Assembly: GCA_022376925.1 (NCBI GenBank)
Contig: JAIOJX010000002.1
Span: forward strand, 39,952,501-40,016,500
DNA from: Tragulus kanchil
Lineage: Eukaryota; Chordata; Mammalia; Artiodactyla; Tragulidae
DNA length: 64,000 nt
Direction of reading: 5' to 3'
This document shows, one piece after another, positions 22,531 to 35,015 of the stretch; within the stretch, counting starts at the first letter, position 1; each line of letters begins with the position of its first letter. A program made the position numbers and the translations under genes. The notes below the pieces were generated by a model that ran no database searches, had not been told where the DNA came from, and saw nothing but the letters and a program-made list of their open reading frames with translations.

Positions 22531-23142
22531 TAGAAGATGGTTCTATTCAGAGTCATACATCAGGTGTGAAATTCTAACATAGCCTGTGAATTGTGAGGAG
22601 GCCAGTGCCCGGTGTCTGTGGCAGGTGTCCTCGAGGTGGTACCCATGTGTCCTTGCCCTGTGCAGTCTCAGCACCTTCAACTGCTTAGCCAAGGGTCTGC
22701 TCTTGGCGGCATTTCTAACATGAATGTATAATCTTGGAGATGTTCCCGTTCCAGCTTTTATTTTCATCTGTGGAACATCAGAGAATTTTCTGGTGTCTTT
22801 CTCGAATTAAAGAATAAATAGCACAAACCAGTCTAGCATGGCCTATTTCAGCCTTTCACTGATTTTAAATTCTTCCTCCTCAGGTTCCATGTTTTCTAAT
22901 TAATGATCATATTGTTTATTCTTTGCTTATGTGATATTTTACATCGATTAATACACAGATGTTGAACCATCTATAGAAGATTTTTTGTTTAAAGCTCATA
23001 TTGTAACAGTTTAAACGCATTGCCCTTTTTGAGAAAAACATCTTGCCAGTCTTGTTGTCCATGATGTGTCAGCCATTAACAGAAAGTAATTTCCAACTTC
23101 TGCATGTTTCTCAGGGAGAATAACTTTAATAAGAGCTAATAT

Positions 23143-23342
23143 TTTCTGGTGGCTCAGAGGTAAAGGATCCACCTGCCAATACAAGAGACACGAGTTCGAT
23201 TGCTGGGTCGGAAAAATCCCCAGGAGGAGGAAATGGCAACCCATTCCAGTATTCTTGCTTGGGAAATCTCATGGAAAGAGAAGGTGGACTACAGTCCCTG
23301 GGGTCACAAAGAGTCGGACATGACTGAGTGACTAAACAACAA
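23143..23342 (+). mobile_element. Second copy of Bov-tA SINE (duplication 8)
   Basis: Copy of 22076-22275 at offset 1067. Confidence 0.9.
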
Positions 23343-23480
23343 TACTTTTATATGCTTATGATGTACTGCATTGTGCATAGTACTTTGCACTCATCTCTTT
23401 TTCTCATAAGAAAACACAGCATTTCAGATGAGTAAAATAAATTCTGTCACATGAGGGATGGTATATAAAAATGTATAGAA

Positions 23481-23597
23481 AGATGCTCCTGGAGAGATGG
23501 CAGCCCACTCCAGGATTCTTGCCTGGGAAACCCCTTGGACAGGGGAGCCAGGTGGGCTACAGTCCATGGGGACATGACTGAGCGACTAACACACACA
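23481..23597 (+). mobile_element. Second copy of truncated Bov-tA (duplication 8)
   Basis: Copy of 22414-22530 at offset 1067. Confidence 0.85.
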
Positions 23598-23960
23598 TAG
23601 AAGATGGTTCTATTCAGAGTCATACATCAGGTGTGAAATTCTAACATAGCCTGTGAATTGTGAGGAGGCCAGTGCCCGGTGTCTGTGGCAGGTGTCCTCG
23701 AGGTGGTACCCATGTGTCCTTGCCCTGTGCAGTCTCAGCACCTTCAACTGCTTAGCCAAGGGTCTGCTCTTGGCGGCATTTCTAACATGAATGTATAATC
23801 TTGGAGATGTTCCCGTTCCAGCTTTTATTTTCATCTGTGGAACATCAGAGAATTTTCTGGTGTCTTTCTCGAATTAAAGAATAAATAGCACAAACCAGTC
23901 TAGCATGGCCTATTTCAGCCTTTCACTGATTTTAAATTCTTCCCCTTCCTCAGGTTCCCT

Positions 23961-24340
23961 GTTGGCATGAGGGACATGCTGTACCAAGAGGGGAGGTTCC
24001 CATGCACCCCACCTTCAAGTATGAGTTATTTGTGCTTAGAAAAGATGCGTATGTTAAGGAGACCCGTGACAAAAACCAGACAAGGCACACTGCCGGGGAC
24101 CTCCAAGCAGAGCCCTGCTAGGAGACACCTCCGTAGCCCTGGGGATGTTTGCGGGGACACAGCCCGGCCCGGCGGGAAGATAAAGAGAGGAACTAATGAC
24201 GCCGAGCAGAAGCAGTTGCTCAAGACTTTGGCCGTCCAAGCCCACGCTCTGTGGTGTTTCATCTCGAGCTCAGCTCTGCAGGGGTAGTGGAGAGAACAAA
24301 AACATCCTTGCCTTTAGCTGTTCATTTCCAAGGGCTCAAA
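23961..24340. other. GC-richer unassigned stretch
   Basis: A 106-codon plus-strand frame (23967-24287) and a 78-codon minus-strand frame overlap here. Neither has a domain I recognise, and no splice-site pair supports an exon. Confidence 0.5.
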
Positions 24341-24736
24341 ACATATCGTCATTAATATATTATTGATTATGTGCTTGTCCTGGCAAAATGGAAGCAACAG
24401 TTATGATTTCCTAGATGGCAATTAATCTCGGTTCTTCCTCTGAAGCTGGAGGAAAACTGTCACCAGGTAGGAGAGAAAACAAGTTTGTGTAAAAATGTTC
24501 CTGGTGAAATACAGAAAGAGCAATTACCCACATAATTATATTATCACTCATATCTGACGTGCCACACAGAGCTAGTAGAGTGAATTTATTCTGCACTGAG
24601 ATTTTTAGAAAGAACAGATCTATTGGCAAAGAAGCTAGATCAGGTTGTAGAAACCATGATGGAGACTTCAGTCAGACTCATCAAAAATGGATAGGGAAGG
24701 GTTTTATTAACTGATGCTCCAGCTTCCTGAGACTTA

Positions 24737-24756
24737 ATATGTGTGTGGTGTGTGTG

Positions 24757-24806
<50 letters not shown>
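24737..24806. repeat. (TG)n-(TA)n-(CA) microsatellite
   Basis: TG units pass into a long TA tract and end in CACACATATG. The second copy at 25872-25933 lacks one GG interruption and has fewer TA units. Confidence 0.95.
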
Positions 24807-24809
<3 letters not shown>

Positions 24810-24957
24810 GTAGTACATGCATCATTGCTTTTAAACTAGTTTGGGTACAATAAAAGCACTTTGTATTAAATTGTATAATTCACATTTGCAATTTGAAAAA
24901 GAATAGATGCATGTGTGTGTGTCTATAGCTATATCTATATAAATATAGATATATGTA

Positions 24958-25012
24958 AAACTGAATCACTTTGCTGTGAACCTGAAAACAACACAACATT
25001 GTTAATCAACTA
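24958..25012 (+). mobile_element. L1 3' terminal fragment, plus strand
   Basis: 'actgaatcactttgctgtga' followed by 'aacacaacattgttaatcaa' is the plus-strand end of the artiodactyl L1 3' UTR. It runs directly into a Bov-tA body at about 25013. Confidence 0.75.
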
Positions 25013-25197
25013 TGGTAAAGAATGCACAGCCAGTGCAGGGGACCTGAGTTCTATCCCTGGGTCAGAAGATTCCCCCGGAGAAGGAAATGGCAACCCAATC
25101 CAGTATTCTTATCTGGGAAATCCCATGGACAGGGGAGCTTAATGGGCTACAGTCTGTGGGGTCACAGAAAGTTGGACACAACTAAGCAACGAATCCA
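25013..25197 (+). mobile_element. 5'-truncated Bov-tA SINE
   Basis: It starts at 'atggtaaagaatgcacag' without the GGCTTCCC head, then 'gagttctatccctgggtcag' and 'agaaggaaatggcaacccaa', ending 'ttggacacaactaagcaacg'. Confidence 0.85.
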
Positions 25198-25871
25198 CAC
25201 ACACGCCAATAGAAAGTAAAAAGTTAAAACATAAAAACAGAAGTTTGTATTTGTTTCAGAAAGTACTTAAACATGTTTGAGCTCACTGCACTGGCAGTGT
25301 GGTGGCGTATCTTGCTGATTGTATTGTGGCAAGCAGTGGCTCTTCCCTGGAGCTTTTCACAAGAATCACCTGGAGAATTTGTGGAAACCCAGCCATGACC
25401 AGGTTCCACCATCCCACTTGAGGCTGAACCTCTCAGAGCATCTGGTGTTTCGAGAAAAAAAAAGTTGTGTCAAACAAATATCGTCATTAATATATTATTG
25501 ATTATGTGCTTGTCCTGGCAAAATGGAAGCAACAGTTATGATTTCCTAGATGGCAATTAATCTCGGTTCTTCCTCTGAAGCTGGAGGAAAACTGTCACCA
25601 GGTAGGAGAGAAAACAAGTTTGTGTAAAAATGTTCCTGGTGAAATACAGAAAGAGCAATTACCCACATAATTATATTATCACTCATATCTGACGTGCCAC
25701 ACAGAGCTAGTAGAGTGAATTTATTCTGCACTGAGATTTTTAGAAAGAACAGATCTATTGGCAAAGAAGCTAGATCAGGTTGTAGAAACCATGATGGAGA
25801 CTTCAGTCAGACTCATCAAAAATGGATAGGGAAGGGTTTTATTAACTGATGCTCCAGCTTCCTGAGACTTA

Positions 25872-25902
25872 ATATGTGTGTGTGTGTGTGTATATATATA
25901 TC

Positions 25903-25933
<31 letters not shown>
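25872..25933. repeat. Second copy of the TG/TA microsatellite
   Basis: Copy of 24737-24806, shorter and with a TCTATA interruption in place of TACATA. Confidence 0.95.
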
Positions 25934-25935
<2 letters not shown>

Positions 25936-26083
25936 GTAGTACATGCATCATTGCTTTTAAACTAGTTTGGGTACAATAAAAGCACTTTGTATTAAATTGT
26001 ATAATTCACATTTGCAATTTGAAAAAGAATAGATGCATGTGTGTGTGTCTATAGCTATATCTATATAAATATAGATATATGTA

Positions 26084-26323
26084 AAACTGAATCACTTTGC
26101 TGTGAACCTGAAAACAACACAACATTGTTAATCAACTATGGTAAAGAATGCACAGCCAGTGCAGGGGACCTGAGTTCTATCCCTGGGTCAGAAGATTCCC
26201 CCGGAGAAGGAAATGGCAACCCAATCCAGTATTCTTATCTGGGAAATCCCATGGACAGGGGAGCTTAATGGGCTACAGTCTGTGGGGTCACAGAAAGTTG
26301 GACACAACTAAGCAACGAATCCA
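26084..26323 (+). mobile_element. Second copy of the L1 3' end plus Bov-tA (duplication 9)
   Basis: Copy of 24958-25197 at offset 1126. Confidence 0.85.
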
Positions 26324-26568
26324 CACACACGCCAATAGAAAGTAAAAAGTTAAAACATAAAAACAGAAGTTTGTATTTGTTTCAGAAAGTACTTAAACAT
26401 GTTTGAGCTCACTGCACTGGCAGTGTGGTGGCGTATCTTGCTGATTGTATTGTGGCAAGCAGTGGCTCTTCCCTGGAGCTTTTCACAAGAATCACCTGGA
26501 GAATTTGTGGAAACCCAGCCATGACCAGGTTCCACCATCCCACTTGAGGCTGAACCTCTCAGAGCAGG

Positions 26569-27540
26569 TGCCTTGCCTCTACACTGAAAAAACTTCTCTA
26601 AGCAATGGTAATGTTCAACCAGGGTTGAGCCTTAGTGATGAAAGGTTACATGGAGTTAAAGTGACTTCCTAATATTGTTCTAATCGTTTTTGTGGTTTTC
26701 TTCTTCTAAGAAAAGGGTGGAAAAGACTTAAAACCTGGATAACTGAGGATTTTTCATAATTGGAATAAATGATAGGAGTTCGAAGTCTCATGCTCTGTGC
26801 CTTTGATAGCGTCTGACTCTTTTTGTTGTCAGGCTTTGGTCTTGAACGAGGGCTCAGTGAGACGCCCCCTCTCTCAGGGAGCTGGATGTCTGTTTAGTAC
26901 AGCATGTATACAGGTTGCTTGAGCCCCCGTGTTGTGAAACAGTCCAAGCCCCCTCTGATGCATTTGCTACCAGCAGCAGCTTTCAACACAGCCAGGGTAG
27001 TCGTGTGACTTGAGGCAAATTCTGTCATTTCTTTGTATTTCTCACCTCATTTTGGCAAATGAGAGTAACACTGTCATCTCTTGGGGATGCTGATATTTTA
27101 AAACTAATTTTATATCGAAATCCACTGGGATGGAATGTCAATTCAAAGTAAATGAAGAGCCGTGAAAAAGCTTCCAGTTGTTGATCCCAGTGGACTTTCT
27201 GACTATCAGTCCTTTTACTTGGAAGGAGAAATATACATGGAAGTATATTCTTGGAAGGACTATAACTTATGTCTGTCAAAGCCAAGATTCTCAGGGACTC
27301 AGGCTTAAACGCCAGTTTATCTGCTCTGTGGGCCGAGTGAAAATCAGCTTCTTTCTAGAGTTGATTTGAACTTCTGTTTCTAATCAGAAGTGGCTCTGCA
27401 GTATCCTCCCCCTCAGACGCCCCTGTGCACTGTGCTATTCCACAGAAATGGAAGAAATAAGGCTGAATTCTTTGAATTGTGTGCTCCTCTCATTCACTTC
27501 AGAAGGGTTTTTATAAATATAAAACTTACTTTTTAAAACT
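26569..27540. other. Unassigned single-copy DNA, no gene seen
   Basis: Nearly 1 kb with mixed composition and only short frames (86 codons minus at 27025-27285, 63 codons plus at 27178-27369). No repeat recognised. Confidence 0.55.
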
Positions 27541-27900
27541 ACATAATTTTGTTTCAGAGAAAGCTTTAACAATATCTGTTCTAAGTCAGAAATGAAAAGG
27601 AAAATCTACCTAAAGCTGACTCTGTAGCCCTTCAATTATTTTATTACAGGAAAGAATAGAACTTATGGTACCTCAGTTATGATTCTGAGTTGAAGTTTCA
27701 CCTCCAGTTGGCTTATCAAGTTATAGGGTTTCAAAAACTATTGTGTATCTTTATTAATATAAAAACTTGAACCACGTGAGTGGTTAAAAATCTCATAAAA
27801 TATAAAAGTAAGGGAAGAGGGAGGAACAGAAAGACAAACAGAAACCTACAATATCAGGACAGTAATAGATTATACATGCCAGCCTGAGCTGTGTGTTGTA

Positions 27901-28108
27901 TGTCACGTCAGCAGTGTCCGATTCTTTGTGACCCCGTGGGCCATAGTCCACCAGGCTCCACTGTCCAAGGGATTCTCCAGGCAAGAATACTGGAGGAGGG
28001 AGTCGTTCCCTTCCCAGGGGATCTTCCCAACCCCAGGATTGAACCTACGTCTCCTGCAGCTCCTCACTGCAGGCGGGTTCTTTAGCAGTGCACCCCAGTG
28101 AAATCCCT
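27901..28108 (-). mobile_element. Bov-tA SINE, minus strand
   Basis: 'gtccgattctttgtgacccc', 'ggattctccaggcaagaata', 'ccccaggattgaacctacgt' and 'ttctttagcagtgcacc' are the reversed Bov-tA blocks in order. Confidence 0.9.
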
Positions 28109-28980
28109 CATCTCATGGTGCTTCTGATCCGTGTTTCTCAAAGCTTGTTTCACCAAAGCGTATGTTAGCAAACAGGAATTTTGCACATAGCAGCAGTGAT
28201 TTAAAGCCAAAAAAGGAGCATCGGCTTATTCACAAATGCAGCTTTTCTTTAGTAGCATTGGTTTCTAGAGGTCAGTGTGGGGGTGTATTCCACAGAGACC
28301 TGAAATGTTACACACCTAGACTCTACTTGGGGTGCCCCTGTATGTGGGAGGTGAACATACGTAGGTGGTGTTCGTTTGTTTCAAGTGTTAGAGAGTCAGC
28401 AACCCAAGTTGTTTATTTTACCTTCCTTTATCACTCCTGTATGGGAAGGGATTTAGATTGTTCTATTATTGGAAAGGGTAACCAGGAAGACTGGTGTGTT
28501 ACAGATATTTATATCATAGATCTTTCAATGACCAAATCATGTGAATTTTCAAAATGTAGTGTTGAATGTTCCTAGGAGGGCATTAACTTGTGTGTTTGTA
28601 AAGCTTCCCCCAGTGACAGTACATAATTTTGTTTCAGAGAAAGCTTTAACAATATCTGTTCTAAGTCAGAAATGAAAAGGAAAATCTACCTAAAGCTGAC
28701 TCTGTAGCCCTTCAATTATTTTATTACAGGAAAGAATAGAACTTATGGTACCTCAGTTATGATTCTGAGTTGAAGTTTCACCTCCAGTTGGCTTATCAAG
28801 TTATAGGGTTTCAAAAACTATTGTGTATCTTTATTAATATAAAAACTTGAACCACGTGAGTGGTTAAAAATCTCATAAAATATAAAAGTAAGGGAAGAGG
28901 GAGGAACAGAAAGACAAACAGAAACCTACAATATCAGGACAGTAATAGATTATACATGCCAGCCTGAGCTGTGTGTTGTA

Positions 28981-29188
28981 TGTCACGTCAGCAGTGTCCG
29001 ATTCTTTGTGACCCCGTGGACCATAGTCCACCAGGCTCCACTGTCCAAGGGATTCTCCAGGCAAGAATACTGGAGGAGGGAGTCGTTCCCTTCCCAGGGG
29101 ATCTTCCCAACCCCAGGATTGAACCTACGTCTCCTGCAGCTCCTCACTGCAGGCGGGTTCTTTAGCAGTGCACCCCAGTGAAATCCCT
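28981..29188 (-). mobile_element. Second copy of Bov-tA SINE (duplication 10)
   Basis: Copy of 27901-28108 at offset 1080, with one base change. Confidence 0.9.
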
Positions 29189-29344
29189 CATCTCATGGTG
29201 CTTCTGATCCGTGTTTCTCAAAGCTTGTTTCACCAAAGCGTATGTTAGCAAACAGGAATTTTGCACATAGCAGCAGTGATTTAAAGCCAAAAAAGGAGCA
29301 TCGGCTTATTCACAAATGCAGCTTTTCTTTAGTAGCATTGGTTT

Positions 29345-31539
29345 CTAGAGGTCAGTGTGGGGGTGTATTCCACAGAGACCTGAAATGTTACACACCTAGA
29401 CTCTACTTGGGGTGCCCCTGTATGTGGGAGGTGAACATACGTAGGTGGTGTTCGTTTGTTTCAAGTGTTAGAGAGTCAGCAACCCAAGTTGTTTATTTTA
29501 CCTTCCTTTATCACTCCTGTATGGGAAGGGATTTAGATTGTTCTATTATTGGAAAGGGTAACCAGGAAGACTGGTGTGTTACAGATATTTATATCATAGA
29601 TCTTTCAATGACCAAATCATGTGAATTTTCAAAATGTAGTGTTGAATGTTCCTAGGAGGGCATTAACTTGTGTGTTTGTAAAGCTTCCCCCAGTGACAGT
29701 ACCCATGTGGAAATCTGACACTTCCTTCTGTGTTTGGAAATAATAACAGAAAGGGAAAGTCACAAGGATTGTAATTTGGAAAAAATCACCTTTACTGATT
29801 GAACAATTGAATCTTCTTTGTAATTTTATTCATTAGCATTTGATTCATTGTTCATATACATCTTACAACTATTGTATGATTTTTGTCTTCGTAACTTTTC
29901 CTTTCCCGTCCTTTTCTACAGGTTAAAAGCTTATCCACTATTTATTTATTTCTTATGCTTCCGAGACAGAAGCAGCTGATTCTCAGAGCAGGGCTGATAT
30001 TCCCAGGATTTCAAACAGCAGCCCAGTTCCTCGGTGAAGAATACAGCTCTGGTTTTTTTTTTTTTTCCAGTTATCGTAACCAGTCGCTTCTTGCTTGATG
30101 GCCTCCTGTAATCTCTGTGTGGCTTAGATCCAGAAATGAAGTAAGAACCCTAGTGACGGGCCCAGAGAAAACAGTATCTGTTTATGGGAAGCTTTGTTCA
30201 AAGACATTTCCAGCTCCCTCTGAGGTGTAAAACCCCACGTGGCGATCCACCATGGCCGGAAATTGGATTTAATGCTTCAGTTGAGAGTGTTCCAGCCCAG
30301 AACGTTTAGAGAATTGAGGAGTTTTCGAGTTGGTAAGAGTCTCATGGAGCAGACTGAAATCTAGCGGCCACGGATGCATTTAGAGAGTGAATCTGGGTTT
30401 GTGCAGCCAGTTCAAAGCAAAGGGAGGCTGGCTTACTCGTTTTTAATAGTGGGGGGGTGTATTTTCCACAGAGACCTGAAATGTTACACACCTAGACTCT
30501 ACTTGGGGTGCCCCTGTATGTGGGAGGTGAACATACGTAGGTGGTGTTCGTTTGTTTCAAGTGTTAGAGAGTCAGCAACCCAAGTTGTTTATTTTACCTT
30601 CCTTTATCACTCCTGTATGGGAAGGGATTTAGATTGTTCTATTATTGGAAAGGGTAACCAGGAAGACTGGTGTGTTACAGATATTTATATCATAGATCTT
30701 TCAATGACCAAATCATGTGAATTTTCAAAATGTAGTGTTGAATGTTCCTAGGAGGGCATTAACTTGTGTGTTTGTAAAGCTTCCCCCAGTGACAGTACCC
30801 ATGTGGAAATCTGACACTTCCTTCTGTGTTTGGAAATAATAACAGAAAGGGAAAGTCACAAGGATTGTAACTTTGGAAAAATCACCTTTACTGATTGAAC
30901 AATTGAATCTTCTTTGTAATTTTATTCATTAGCATTTGATTCATTGTTCATATACATCTTACAACTATTGTATGATTTTTGTCTTCGTAATTTTTCCCTT
31001 TTCCCCGTCCTTTTCTACAGGTTAAAAGCTTATCCACTATTTATTTATTTCTTATGCTTCCGAGACAGAAGCAGCTGATTCTCAGAGCAGGGCTGATATT
31101 CCCAGGATTTCAAACAGCAGCCCAGTTCCTCGGTGAAGAATACAGCTCTGGTTTTTTTTTTTTTTCCAGTTATCGTAACCAGTCGCTTCTTGCTTGATGG
31201 CCTCCTGTAATCTCTGTGTGGCTTAGATCCAGAAATGAAGTAAGAACCCTAGTGACGGGCCCAGAGAAAACAGTATCTGTTTATGGGAAGCTTTGTTCAA
31301 AGACATTTCCAGCTCCCTCTGAGGTGTAAAACCCCACGTGGCGATCCACCATGGCCGGAAATTGGATTTAATGCTTCAGTTGAGAGTGTTCCAGCCCAGA
31401 ACGTTTAGAGAATTGAGGAGTTTTCGAGTTGGTAAGAGTCTCATGGAGCAGACTGAAATCTAGCGGCCACGGATGCATTTAGAGAGTGAATCTGGGTTTG
31501 TGCAGCCAGTTCAAAGCAAAGGGAGGCTGGCTTACTCGT
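29345..31539. repeat. Tandem duplication 11 (unit about 1097 bp)
   Basis: 29360-30440 recurs at 30457-31539. It overlaps duplication 10, so about 355 bp occur three times (from about 28280, 29360 and 30457). The head of the second copy (30441-30460, 'ttttaatagtgggggggtgt') is a poor copy of 29341-29366. Run-length changes near 29778 versus 30870 and 29900 versus 30997. Confidence 0.94.
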
Positions 31540-32058
31540 GCACAGGCTCCCACAGCACGATGTTCTCTCAACATTGGAGCAGAGACAGTTTATAGTCAGT
31601 GTATAAATCTTGGGCATTTGGTGACCCGTGTTGGTTTCGGGGGACACTTTTATTCTCGTCTCATCCTGTTTCCTTTGGAGGAGTTTTGCTGTGGGTGCGT
31701 GGCCATCTGTTGTGCTTGTGTCTGTGGTGAAAACCAAGCAGGGGCTGTGTTGGTGAGGATGAGGGGTCTCTGGCTCCTCCCCAGTCTGACTCGGGGTCCC
31801 CAGCCCCTCAGCCAAGCCCCCAGCCTCACCTCAGACAGACCAGCTGCTTCTGATGCGACATTCAGGGCAGGAAAGGGCCAGGGCCCCAGAGCCGGGGAGC
31901 TCAGATCTGGGACCGGCAGTTGCACAGTGGCCTCCTGAGCCCGCTCTCTGCTCCCATCCCCAGCGCTTCTGGCCTCCTAACCTGACCCTTTAGGCCGAGG
32001 CTGAGGTGGGAGGTGGAGGTCCTGGAGTGGCTGGAGGCTTCAGGCATCTGCACTTAAA
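31540..32058. other. GC-rich unassigned stretch, no gene called
   Basis: A 150-codon plus-strand frame (31486-31938) and a 124-codon minus-strand frame overlap here. Both are Pro/Ser/Gly/Ala-rich in the way GC-rich non-coding DNA often is. I recognise no domain and no exon borders. Confidence 0.5.
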
Positions 32059-34285
32059 CTTGCCTTCCTAAACGCCTTCCTCTGGCATCAGTAAGCATGG
32101 CTCATCCATGGAAACTAGCTGAAGGATCCTATGCTCACCACGCCTTTCTTTATCTTTAAACCCGATGCAGATCCTCTACCCTCTTGTGGTCTTCCTTGCA
32201 TCCCATTATGGGAACACATACCCTGTTAGATGCCGTCATTGATTTCTTGTCTTTTTCCTCTTGTCAGACTCTAATCTCTGAGAAGGTCAAGATCTTGTCT
32301 AATGCTTCGCAGACACTGAGTGAAGCTCACTAGTGCTTAATATGCTAAAGGAACATGGTGAAGTGAAGTTACCTTCGACATGAGCAATCATCGAGCTTAG
32401 TGGAGAAAGTACCAATTGAATGGAGCTTAAATGCATGAGAAAATATTTTAAGCCATTGTAGGAAAAAAAGGGTCAGGGAGACTCAGGCAGGTAGAGTTTT
32501 GGTTAGAGTGGTGACCAGACCATGAGAGTTGAGGGATGTCGCATGTAGACACGAGATCCTGGGGACCCTTCACCCCAGAGGAAGATGCTGGGGAGACATT
32601 CATGATCCTAGCAAGGCCGTGGTGTCATGGGCACGTGTTCTGCCAGAGTTATCAGATGACCCAATATGGAAGATGGAGAAGAAGAGATGGTTCAGATGGA
32701 CCATTTATAGGTATTAGTTCAGGCAAAAAGAAACAGATAATAAGATATGAGGGTGAAGAACTTTCTACAACTCTCAGTTGGACTAGAGCTAAACTGTATT
32801 AGCAACTTGACCTTTTCGATAACTATTCTAATTTAGGATCGAAGTAACTTCTTGAGAAGTCCAACTTGTAGCATATGATTTTAACTGGTGTTAAGTATTT
32901 AAGAATAAATAACAGTCCTTTTAGAATACATTTTGGTAGTATCCACTGCTATGGACTCCAGCACAGTATGCAAATAAGATACTAGAAAACCTTTCTCTTG
33001 AACCTAATGGTTTATGATAATTCAGTCTATTTTTCCTTTAAAATCAGTTAGAATAATTTACTGTGCTCTGAAATAAGATCTCCATTCAGATGCCTAATTA
33101 ATTTCTAAACTGTATGAATAATTTATTGCTTTAACATATTGTTCCTACTTGCTGTTGCCCAACAGAAAAGCTTGCCTTCCTAAACGCCTTCCTCTGGCAT
33201 CAGTAAGCATGGCTCATCCATGGAAACTAGCTGAAGGATCCTATGCTCACCACGCCTTTCTTTATCTTTAAACCCGATGCAGATCCTCTACCCTCTTGTG
33301 GTCTTCCTTGCATCCCATTATGGGAACACATACCCTGTTAGATGCCGTCATTGATTTCTTGTCTTTTTCCTCTTGTCAGACTCTAATCTCTGAGAAGGTC
33401 AAGATCTTGTCTAATGCTTCGCAGACACTGAGTGAAGCTCACTAGTGCTTAATATGCTAAAGGAACATGGTGAAGTGAAGTTACCTTCGACATGAGCAAT
33501 CATCGAGCTTAGTGGAGAAAGTACCAATTGAATGGAGCTTAAATGCATGAGAAAATATTTTAAGCCATTGTAGGAAAAAAAGGGTCAGGGAGACTCAGGC
33601 AGGTAGAGTTTTGGTTAGAGTGGTGACCAGACCATGAGAGTTGAGGGATGTCGCATGTAGACACGAGATCCTGGGGACCCTTCACCCCAGAGGAAGATGC
33701 TGGGGAGACATTCATGATCCTAGCAAGGCCGTGGTGTCATGGGCACGTGTTCTGCCAGAGTTATCAGATGACCCAATATGGAAGATGGAGAAGAAGAGAT
33801 GGTTCAGATGGACCATTTATAGGTATTAGTTCAGGCAAAAAGAAACAGATAATAAGATATGAGGGTGAAGAACTTTCTACAACTCTCAGTTGGACTAGAG
33901 CTAAACTGTATTAGCAACTTGACCTTTTCGATAACTATTCTAATTTAGGATCGAAGTAACTTCTTGAGAAGTCCAACTTGTAGCATATGATTTTAACTGG
34001 TGTTAAGTATTTAAGAATAAATAACAGTCCTTTTTAGAATACATTTTGGTAGTATCCACTGCTATGGACTCCAGCACAGTATGCAAATAAGATACTAGAA
34101 AACCTTTCTCTTGAACCTAATGGTTTATGATAATTCAGTCTATTTTTCCTTTAAAATCAGTTAGAATAATTTACTGTGCTCTGAAATAAGATCTCCATTC
34201 AGATGCCTAATTAATTTCTAAACTGTATGAATAATTTATTGCTTTAACATATTGTTCCTACTTGCTGTTGCCCAACGAAGCTAGA
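32059..34285. repeat. Tandem duplication 12 (unit about 1112 bp)
   Basis: 32059-33170 is followed by 33171-34285. Differences: T4 versus T5 near 32920 and 34035, and a garbled junction ('caacagaaaagctt' in place of 'caacgaagctagaaaatg'). AT-rich with no recognised repeat. The 62- and 88-codon frames appear identically in both copies. Confidence 0.95.
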
Positions 34286-34416
34286 AAATGCATATTTTAA
34301 TGTCACCTGACTTGTATGGAGAGTAGTAGTCACAGGGTACATCCAGTGTGTGGACGTGGGGACAGAACGTGGTGGATCTCAAGCCAGCTACCACCTAGGT
34401 GCTCCTTCTCAGAGAC

Positions 34417-34625
34417 TTTGCTGTTCAGTCGCTCAGGCTTGTTCAACTCTTTGCTGTCCCTTAGACTGTAGCCCGCCAGGCTCCTCTGTCCATAGGATTC
34501 TCCAGGCAAGAATACTGGAGTGGGTTGCCATTCCCATTTCCGGGGGATCTTTCCAATCCAGGGATTGAACCCTGGATCTCCTGCATTGGCAGGCAGATTA
34601 TTTACCCCTGAGCCATCTGGGAAAT
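34417..34625 (-). mobile_element. Bov-tA SINE, minus strand
   Basis: 'ttgctgttcagtcgctcagg', 'ggattctccaggcaagaata', 'tccagggattgaaccctgga' and 'ctgagccatctgggaaa' give a full minus-strand Bov-tA. Confidence 0.92.
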
Positions 34626-34839
34626 AGGATGCTGAACTAATATTAATTTATAAAGTTTTAAATTAAGGTTCATAAACCCACCTTCTGGTTTATCCCATAG
34701 GACATGCTAAGGGTTCCTGTTTGAAGGCAAAACTTGTGTGAAATCACTGGCTGGTTGTTCGTTCTCTGTAAGAGGGTCTGTCTGCTCAGCATGTGCTAGA
34801 ACCCTAGGGATGTGGAAATGAGCCTCCCCCTGGCATGGT

Positions 34840-35015
34840 CTTTGTCTTCATGGAGCTCAGAATACAATTAGGGAAGATAGGCGGGGTCAGAGACTCGCTC
34901 GGGTACAATCCAACCAAAGCTGCATGTTGCTCTGAGAGCCTGGAGTAGGGATTCAACCAAGCCAAATCAGCCTAGGGAGGAGCTCACTGGGCCTATGAGG
35001 AGGGACAGGTAACGG
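34840..35015. repeat. Old interspersed repeat, family not assigned, truncated copy
   Basis: 'cttcatggagctcagaatac' and the following gene-free, G-rich text resemble a widespread old mammalian repeat, but I cannot name the family. It is fuller at 35955-36640. Confidence 0.35.

Larger units (their letters stand above)
21821..23960. repeat. Tandem duplication 8 (unit about 1067 bp)
   Basis: 21821-22887 is followed by 22888-23960. This is the shortest unit of the series. The only clear difference is at the far end (TTCCTCCTCAGG versus TTCCCCTTCCTCAGG). The junction is clean. Confidence 0.95.
24340..26568. repeat. Tandem duplication 9 (unit about 1126-1135 bp)
   Basis: 24343-25440 recurs at 25478-26566. 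The offset changes from 1135 to 1126 across a TG/TA microsatellite that differs in length. Bases 25441-25475 at the end of the first copy look like a garbled form of 26567-26605, keeping a long A run. Confidence 0.94.
27541..29700. repeat. Tandem duplication 10 (unit 1080 bp)
   Basis: 27541-28620 is followed exactly by 28621-29700. The only difference I see is G/A in CCGTGGGCC versus CCGTGGACC (27939 versus 29019). TAC microhomology at the junction. A 137-codon frame occurs in both copies and, with a different start, in the third partial copy near 30374. It has no recognised domain. Confidence 0.97.

Noticed and set aside
28162..30751. Three near-identical frames (137, 137 and 125 codons) as a small gene family
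   Set aside because: They are the chained copies of duplications 10 and 11. The third has a different start only because its head comes from a garbled junction.
27541..30800. CRISPR-like or satellite array
   Set aside because: Units are over 1 kb, occur two or three times, and each set is unrelated to the next.
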